Assembly: GCA_023393265.1 (NCBI GenBank)
Contig: JAEWME010000023.1
Location: forward strand, 1 to 11,225
DNA length: 11,225 bases
Direction: 5' to 3'
From: Bacteroidota bacterium
GTDB taxonomy: Bacteria; Bacteroidota; Bacteroidia; Bacteroidales; Prolixibacteraceae
The stretch's first letter is position 1, and the number at the start of each line of letters is the position of its first letter. The notes beneath the pieces are model-generated. The model had not been told where the DNA came from. It saw only the letters and a program-made list of their open reading frames with translations, and ran no database searches. Shown piece after piece: positions 6,480-11,225 of this stretch. The position numbers and the translations under genes are program-made.

Positions 6480-6948
6480 AATTTTATTTTGAGTTAAAAA
6501 TTACCATGTTGTTTTGGCTGGTCACTTCCTGAAATTTATTTCGATTCTTTTCCTGAAATGCTTGCGCTCCCGTATTTCCGGTGCAATCAGTCGCGAATAT
6601 TTAATTGATAGGAGAATCTTCCTGTCTTTAAAATTTTCGCCCAATAAATATATCTATTTATCTAGATGTTTTGGAGCAAGCGACTGTTTTTATTCGTGTT
6701 TATTCAGCATTTTTTTATCAGATTTTTCGGAAGTTGAATAAGAACGGGTAAAAGTGTTAAACTAACTTAAATTCATTATAAATAACAGCGGCAGGAAATG
6801 AAAAAGGATTTTTTGAAAAATAAGGTTGATTGTTTGATTTTCTTTGTCTGTAAGCCTTTCAGGGCGCGGATTACACGTGATTTTATTTTTGTTTTACAAT
6901 AAGGTTTAAAACAGACTTGGCTGTCCGGCTTGCCTCCCGGTTACTTCC
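6480..6948. other. Gene-free divergent intergenic region
   Basis: This AT-rich stretch separates the - strand SQR-like gene from the + strand etfB promoter. I find no convincing coding region (a 75-residue frame at 6514-6741 has no family-like sequence), no tRNA and no clear repeat. No TAnnTTTG match on the - strand explains transcription of the SQR-like gene. Confidence 0.5.
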
Positions 6949-6979
6949 TTGATTTCTATGAGGTGAATATCTATATTTG
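6949..6979 (+). promoter_or_regulatory. Bacteroidota-type promoter of the etfBA operon
   Basis: TTG at 6949-6951, a 20-base spacer, then TATATTTG at 6972-6979, an exact TAnnTTTG -7 element. The predicted start near 6986 would leave a leader of about 100 bases before the etfB ATG at 7089. Confidence 0.65.
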
Positions 6980-7007
6980 CTTCCCTTTAAAACCAGAGGG
7001 ATATCAG

Positions 7008-7036
7008 CGTGGCCGAAAATGTTCATTTTCAGCGCC
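7008..7036 (+). promoter_or_regulatory. Hairpin in the etfB 5' leader
   Basis: GAAAATG (7015-7021) and CATTTTC (7024-7030) are perfect inverted repeats, extended imperfectly by the flanking GGC/GC bases. It is inside the predicted leader and 53 bases upstream of the start codon, so it does not mask the start directly. A palindromic operator is an alternative. Confidence 0.45.
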
Positions 7037-7088
7037 TGTAATTCATCAGAATTAAATTAACAAAACACAATAACTCAATTATCTTCGT

Positions 7089-7964
7089 ATGAAAGGATAC
7101 AAGATTATCGTTCTTGCCAAACAGGTTCCGGATACAAGGAATGTGGGCAAAGATGCAATGAAAGCAGATGGGACCGTTAACCGTGCGGCTCTTCCGGCTA
7201 TTTTTAATCCGGAGGACCTGAACGCACTCGAACAGGCATTGAGAATTAAGGATAGTTTTCCGGGTACGACCATTACCGTGCTGACAATGGGACCGGGTAG
7301 GGCCGCCGAAATTATCCGCGAAGGTTTGTTCCGTGGTGCCGACGACGGTATTTTACTTACCGACCGTGCTTTCGCAGGTTCCGACACGCTGGCAACTTCT
7401 TACGCGCTGGGTCAGACCTTGAAAAAACATGGCAACTACGACATCATCATTGCCGGTCGTCAGGCCATCGATGGCGACACCGCACAGGTTGGTCCGCAGG
7501 TAGCCGAAAAGCTTGGCATTCCGCAGGTAACTTACGCCGAAGAAATTCTGGCCATCGAAAAAGGTAAAGTAACAATCAAACGTCGTCTCGAACGAGGTGT
7601 TGAAGTGGTAAAATGCCCCATGCCAATGGTGGTAACCGTAAATAGTTCTGCTCCGGATTGCCGCGCGCGCAATGCCAAACTCATCATGAAATACAAACAT
7701 GCCAAAACGGTAACCGAAAGGCAGGAAGCCAATGAAGACTATCTTCACTTGTATAGCGACCGTCCTTATCTGAATATAAAAGAATGGACTGTTCAGGAAA
7801 TTGAGGTCGACATGAACGAACTTGGATTGAATGGTTCGCCTACCAAGGTGAAGAAAGTTGATAACGTGGTTCTTCAGGCAAAAGAAGCCAAAGTGGTTTC
7901 GGCAGCCGACGAAGAAATCGATCAACTGATGCGTGAGTTAATTGAAAGTCATACAATTGGATAA
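7089..7964 (+). CDS. etfB: Electron transfer flavoprotein beta subunit
   Basis: EtfB pairs with EtfA to form the soluble FAD/AMP-containing heterodimer that accepts electrons from acyl-CoA dehydrogenases. The 291-residue product has the family's N-terminal IIVLAKQVPDT (6-16), the FNPEDLNALEQAL helix (39-51), and the signature AGRQAIDGDTAQVGPQ (122-137) that lines the nucleotide site. RRLERGVEVV (165-174) and the C-terminal arm that wraps onto EtfA are also present. It is longer than the ~250-residue mitochondrial-type beta subunit, mainly at the C-terminus. The KQVPDT and NPED features resemble the anaerobe-type ETFs, some of which bifurcate electrons, but I cannot assign bifurcation by eye. 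It is the first gene of the unit: 11 bases separate it from etfA, and the acyl-CoA dehydrogenase follows. The start is supported by the conserved N-terminus. Confidence 0.95.
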   Translation: MKGYKIIVLAKQVPDTRNVGKDAMKADGTVNRAALPAIFNPEDLNALEQALRIKDSFPGTTITVLTMGPGRAAEIIREGLFRGADDGILLTDRAFAGSDTLATSYALGQTLKKHGNYDIIIAGRQAIDGDTAQVGPQVAEKLGIPQVTYAEEILAIEKGKVTIKRRLERGVEVVKCPMPMVVTVNSSAPDCRARNAKLIMKYKHAKTVTERQEANEDYLHLYSDRPYLNIKEWTVQEIEVDMNELGLNGSPTKVKKVDNVVLQAKEAKVVSAADEEIDQLMRELIESHTIG

Positions 7965-7975
7965 TTCCTGAAACT

Positions 7976-8995
7976 ATGAATAGCGTTTTTGTATATTGCG
8001 AAATAGAAGACGGACAGGTAGCCGAGGTTAGCCTTGAGCTTCTGACTAAAGGTCGCGCACTGGCAACCGAATTGAAATGTAAACTGGAGGCAATCGCCAT
8101 TGGCCATAAACTCGACGGAATCGAAAAAGAGATTTTTCCGTACGGTGTTGATGTTTTGCATGTCGCCGATGACAAACGCCTCGCACCTTATACAACCTTG
8201 CCACATACTTCAATAGTGGTGAAACTTTTCCACGAAGAGCAGCCACAAATTGCGCTGATGGGTGCCAGTTCGATTGGCCGCGACCTTGGTCCGCGTGTCT
8301 CGTCGGCACTCCACAGCGGCTTGACTGCCGACTGTACTTCATTGGTAATTGGCGATCACGAGGACAAGAAGGCGGGCAAAGTGTACAGCGATTTGCTCTA
8401 CCAGATTCGTCCGGCCTTTGGTGGTAACATCATTGCAACCATTATCAATCCTGATTGCCGTCCGCAAATGGCAACTGTTCGCGAAGGTGTAATGAAAAAA
8501 GCCATTCTCGACGCTGCCTACAAAGGGAAGGTGAACAAACTCGATGTTTCGAAATACACCACCGACACTGATTTTGTGGTTGAAATCATCGAACGACACA
8601 TGGAAAAAAGTAAAGTGAACATCAAAGCTGCACCGATTGTAGTGGCCGGAGGTTACGGCGTTGGTTCGAAGGAAAATTTCAACCTTCTTTTCGAACTGGC
8701 CGAAGTGCTTGGCGGCGAAGTTGGTGCTTCGCGTGCTGCAGTTGATGCCGGTTATGTGGAACACGAACGGCAAATTGGTCAGACAGGAACGACTGTTCGT
8801 CCGAAATTGTATATAGCCTGTGGTATTTCAGGACAGATACAACACCGTGCCGGGATGGAAGAATCGGCTCAGATCATAGCCATCAACACCGATCCCGAAG
8901 CTCCGATCAATGCGATTGCCGATTATGTGATCACCGGCGACGTGAACGAAATCTTGCCTAAAATGATTAAATATTACAAGGCAAACACCAAGTAA
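7976..8995 (+). CDS. etfA: Electron transfer flavoprotein alpha subunit
   Basis: EtfA carries the FAD-binding domain of the heterodimer and complements the EtfB encoded just upstream. The 339-residue product shows the usual order: an N-terminal alpha/beta domain with MGASSIGRDLGPRVSSALHS (95-114) and GLTADC (115-120), then the FAD domain. That domain contains GASRAAVDAGY (250-260), RQIGQTGTTVRPKLYIACG (265-283), ISGQIQHRAGM (284-294), and NTDPEAPI (304-311). The GASRAAVDAG and QTG-ISGQIQH segments hold the FAD in all members of the family. Length and motif order are normal with nothing missing. The 11-base spacing from etfB and 26 bases to the acyl-CoA dehydrogenase indicate one transcript. 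Confidence 0.96.
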   Translation: MNSVFVYCEIEDGQVAEVSLELLTKGRALATELKCKLEAIAIGHKLDGIEKEIFPYGVDVLHVADDKRLAPYTTLPHTSIVVKLFHEEQPQIALMGASSIGRDLGPRVSSALHSGLTADCTSLVIGDHEDKKAGKVYSDLLYQIRPAFGGNIIATIINPDCRPQMATVREGVMKKAILDAAYKGKVNKLDVSKYTTDTDFVVEIIERHMEKSKVNIKAAPIVVAGGYGVGSKENFNLLFELAEVLGGEVGASRAAVDAGYVEHERQIGQTGTTVRPKLYIACGISGQIQHRAGMEESAQIIAINTDPEAPINAIADYVITGDVNEILPKMIKYYKANTK

Positions 8996-9021
8996 TCTCT
9001 CAACCGAAAAATGTAAATAAA

Positions 9022-10734
9022 ATGGCTAATTTTTATACAGACAATAAAGACCTGAAATTCCATTTGTCCCATCCATTGATGGAGAAAATTGTTCGGCTGA
9101 AAGAACGGAATTTCGAAGAAACAAAGAAGTACGACTACGCTCCGATGGATTATGAGGATGCTTTCGATAATTTCGACAAGGTACTGGAAGTTGTTGGCGA
9201 AATTTGTGGTGACATCGTTGGCCCAAATGCAGAGAGCATCGATGCTGAAGGGCCTCAGGTAGTCGACGGACATGTGCAATATGCCCGTGGAACAGAAGAA
9301 AACATCAAGGCGCTCCGCAATGCCGGGTTGATGGGAATGTCTTTACCCCGTCGTTTTGGCGGGCTCAATTTCCCGATTGTACCTTATATTATGGCTGCAG
9401 ATATCGTTTCGCGTGCAGATGCGGGGTTTGTAAATATCTGGGGACTTCAGGATTGCGCCGAGACCATCAACGAATTTGCTTCTGAGGAACAAAAAATGAA
9501 ATACCTGCCGCGTGTTTGCGACGGCGAGACGATGGCAATGGATCTCACCGAACCCGATGCCGGCTCCGATCTTCAGGCAGTGCAACTGAAAGCCACTTGG
9601 GACGAAAAGAAAGGCACCTGGTTGCTGAATGGCGTGAAACGTTTCATTACCAACGGCGATGGTGACATTTCTCTGGTGCTTGCCCGTTCTGAGCCAGGAA
9701 CGAAAGATGGTCGCGGTTTATCGATGTTCATCTACGATAAGCGTGATGGAGGCGTAACTGTCCGTCGTATCGAGCATAAAATGGGTATCATTGGTTCTCC
9801 AACCTGCGAATTGGTATTTAAGGATGCCCCTGGCGAATTGGTGGGCGACCGCAAAATGGGACTTATTAAATATGTAATGGCCCTGATGAACGGAGCTCGT
9901 CTTGGAATCGCAGCCCAGTCTGTAGGTGTTTCCGAGTCTGCATACCGCGAAGCCCTTTCGTATGCAAGGGAACGTATGCAGTTTGGAAAGGCGATTATCC
10001 GTTTTCCCGCCGTTTACGAGATGATCACAGCCATGAAGGCCAAACTGGACGCTTCGCGTACCTTATTATACGAAACAGCCCGTTTTGTCGATGTATATAA
10101 AACCTATATGCACATAGCAGAAGAACGCGCTCTGGATAAAGACGAGAAGGCTGAATTAAAGAAATACCAGAAACTGGCTGATTTGTACACGCCTTTGGCA
10201 AAAGGTCTGTCGAGCGAATTCTGTAACCAGTTGGCGTATGACGCCGTTCAGATCCATGGCGGATCCGGTTTCATGAAAGATTACCCGGTTGAGCGCATTT
10301 ATCGCGACGCCCGTATTACTTCAATATATGAGGGAACAACTCAATTGCAGGTGGTTGCTGCCATTCGTGGGGTTACTACCGGTGGCTACCTGGCTCAGAT
10401 AAGGGAATATGAAGCGCAGAAAATCACACCGGAGTTGGAGTATTTGCGCCGGACGCTGATTATACTGACAGATGAATTTGAGCAAGCTGTAGACAAAGTC
10501 GTTAATAGCAACGATAATGAATTTATCGATTTTCACGCTCGTAGAATGGTCGAAATGGCTGGATACATCATTATGAGTTACCTGCTCGTGCTCGATAGTA
10601 ATCGGGAACCGTCATTCACTAAATCTGCAAAAGTCTTCATAAAAATGGCTAAATCTGTAGTAAAAGGTCATGCCGAGTTCATTCGCAGTTCCGTTGTCGA
10701 GGATCTGGCTGCCTATAAAATTGAGATGGAATAG
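9022..10734 (+). CDS. Acyl-CoA dehydrogenase, long form, ETF partner
   Basis: This FAD enzyme introduces the alpha,beta double bond into an acyl-CoA thioester and passes the electrons to EtfAB from the two preceding genes. The 570-residue product has the three ACAD domains: an N-terminal helical domain (about 45-165), a middle beta domain from DLTEPDAGSDLQ (174-185) through NGVKRFITNGD (203-213), and a C-terminal helical domain. The latter contains ARERMQFGKAI (315-325), AVQIHGGSGFMKDYPVERIY (408-427) and the catalytic base Glu437 in SIYEGTTQLQ. An extra helical linker (about 355-395) and a ~100-residue C-terminal extension (465-570) make it longer than the ~380-residue classic enzymes, as in the ~600-residue ACAD group. 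Chain-length preference cannot be read; linkage to etfBA suggests short or medium acyl-CoA. It is the last gene of the unit, with a terminator 24 bases after the stop codon. Confidence 0.95.
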   Translation: MANFYTDNKDLKFHLSHPLMEKIVRLKERNFEETKKYDYAPMDYEDAFDNFDKVLEVVGEICGDIVGPNAESIDAEGPQVVDGHVQYARGTEENIKALRNAGLMGMSLPRRFGGLNFPIVPYIMAADIVSRADAGFVNIWGLQDCAETINEFASEEQKMKYLPRVCDGETMAMDLTEPDAGSDLQAVQLKATWDEKKGTWLLNGVKRFITNGDGDISLVLARSEPGTKDGRGLSMFIYDKRDGGVTVRRIEHKMGIIGSPTCELVFKDAPGELVGDRKMGLIKYVMALMNGARLGIAAQSVGVSESAYREALSYARERMQFGKAIIRFPAVYEMITAMKAKLDASRTLLYETARFVDVYKTYMHIAEERALDKDEKAELKKYQKLADLYTPLAKGLSSEFCNQLAYDAVQIHGGSGFMKDYPVERIYRDARITSIYEGTTQLQVVAAIRGVTTGGYLAQIREYEAQKITPELEYLRRTLIILTDEFEQAVDKVVNSNDNEFIDFHARRMVEMAGYIIMSYLLVLDSNREPSFTKSAKVFIKMAKSVVKGHAEFIRSSVVEDLAAYKIEME

Positions 10735-10757
10735 TCTTTCCTGAACGATATTTTCAG

Positions 10758-10787
10758 AAGGCTGGTCATTTCGATCAGCCTTTTTTT
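10758..10787 (+). terminator. Intrinsic terminator of the etfBA-acyl-CoA dehydrogenase unit
   Basis: A 10-bp stem (10758-10767 with 10773-10782, one G-U pair, AAGGCTGGTC versus GATCAGCCTT) has a 5-base loop. Counting from 10781, a run of seven T (10781-10787) follows. Confidence 0.92.
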
Positions 10788-11023
10788 ATTCATTTTTGAT
10801 GCGCTTTGGCATATTTTACGCCGTTCCCTTCCTTATTTCAATCGCAGAAGGCCGGTTTGCTGAGGCCCGAAACTGACACCTTACGTGGGTTTCAGAGGTA
10901 TTTCTTCGAGTTCGGACAGTTTCTTTACGCAAAGCATCAAATTTTTTCCAGATATAAGGTTCTTTATTTCAGCCGTCTACAAGATATTGGTGAAAAATCC
11001 ACAAAAAAAGGTATATTTTGAGT
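10788..11023. other. Gene-free spacer before the right-edge promoters
   Basis: No convincing coding region, tRNA or repeat is visible here. Short reading frames (10806-11021, 10885-11106) have no family-like sequence, and the second runs through a promoter cassette. Confidence 0.5.
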
Positions 11024-11053
11024 TTGTGCGGAAAGAAAAAGGGTCTATATTTG
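11024..11053 (+). promoter_or_regulatory. Promoter 1 of a right-edge tandem pair
   Basis: TTG at 11024-11026 (within TTTG), a 19-base spacer and TATATTTG at 11046-11053 match the Bacteroidota promoter consensus. The start downstream is GCAGCCGCTTTG, shared with promoter 2. Confidence 0.65.
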
Positions 11054-11200
11054 CAGCCGCTTTGGGAGGAAATGGCGACAAAGAATCCTGGGTGGCGGGT
11101 TCATAAATTAGTGAAGCAGAGGGGTTTAAATATTTTTCGAAATAAAATTGGAAAATATTTGGATGATTCAGAAAAAGGGTTTTTCTTTGCAGCCGCTTTG
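11035..11200 (+). repeat. Duplicated 30-base promoter cassette
   Basis: Bases 11035-11064 and 11171-11200 are identical at 27 of 30 positions, 136 bases apart. Both run from GAAAAAGGGT through the -7 element to GCAGCCGCTTTG. The three differences fall in and just before the -7 element. Confidence 0.85.
11159..11189 (+). promoter_or_regulatory. Promoter 2 of the tandem pair
   Basis: TTG at 11159-11161, a 20-base spacer, then TTTCTTTG at 11182-11189, a TAnnTTTG element with its A replaced by T. The same GCAGCCGCTTTG initial region as promoter 1 follows. Confidence 0.55.
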
Positions 11201-11212
11201 AAAGAAAAGCGG
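11193..11212 (+). other. GC-rich leader hairpin after promoter 2
   Basis: CCGCTTT (11193-11199) and AAAGCGG (11206-11212) form a 7-bp stem with a 6-base loop. The start lies at or just after the predicted transcription start. Such early hairpins are typical of stable-RNA leaders, and the window ends 13 bases later. Confidence 0.6.
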
Positions 11213-11225
11213 GGTTCAGGAAGGC

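Noticed and set aside
6514..6741. A 75-residue + strand gene in the intergenic region
   Set aside because: No recognisable motif, low-complexity AT-rich composition, and no promoter or start-site support.
6884..6891. TATTTTTG as a promoter -7 element upstream of etfB
   Set aside because: It fits TAnnTTTG, but no TTG lies at the expected distance upstream; the 6949-6979 pair is much better.
11054..11158. A tRNA between the two right-edge promoters
   Set aside because: A GGTTCATAAAT stretch resembles a T-loop only superficially; no acceptor, D or anticodon stems can be built around it.

Overview
The window looks like chromosomal DNA from a member of the Bacteroidota, plausibly an anaerobic or facultative Bacteroidales/Marinilabiliales-type heterotroph. 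This rests on three things. Several promoters fit the phylum's TTG-N18-20-TAnnTTTG pattern. Translation starts mostly lack strong Shine-Dalgarno sequences. The proteins (fused alpha/beta 2-oxoacid dehydrogenase E1, etfB-etfA-acyl-CoA dehydrogenase, SQR-like flavoprotein) read like those of that group. The exact taxon cannot be fixed from the sequence.

Left part (1-1560): the 3' end of a fused 2-oxoacid dehydrogenase E1 gene on the + strand, then an imperfect palindrome of a dispersed repeat family and a hairpin that can terminate transcription from both sides. Middle-left accessory region (1561-3294): a very AT-rich gene for a HEPN-type protein with an RNxxxH motif, a pair of ~147 bp direct composite repeats carrying GCTCCCT...AGGGAGC hairpins, and a small GIY-YIG nuclease gene bracketed by copies of the same hairpin family. 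The last codons of the nuclease gene lie inside a decayed copy. This is the most unusual part of the window.

Centre (3295-6479): a family 1 glycoside hydrolase with a twin-arginine-like N-terminus (+ strand), converging on a sulfide:quinone oxidoreductase-like flavoprotein (- strand). A ~600 bp gene-free stretch follows. It ends in a good Bacteroidota promoter and a 5' UTR hairpin ahead of etfB.

Right part (7089-10787): a compact transcription unit etfB-etfA-acyl-CoA dehydrogenase, closed by a strong intrinsic terminator. The enzyme would oxidise an acyl-CoA and pass electrons to the EtfAB heterodimer, and from there to a quinone or, if the ETF is bifurcating, to NADH/ferredoxin-type carriers. 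The right edge (11024-11225) holds two near-identical promoter cassettes 136 bp apart. The second is followed by a GC-rich leader hairpin. It looks like the start of a strongly expressed stable-RNA or other highly expressed operon just outside the window.
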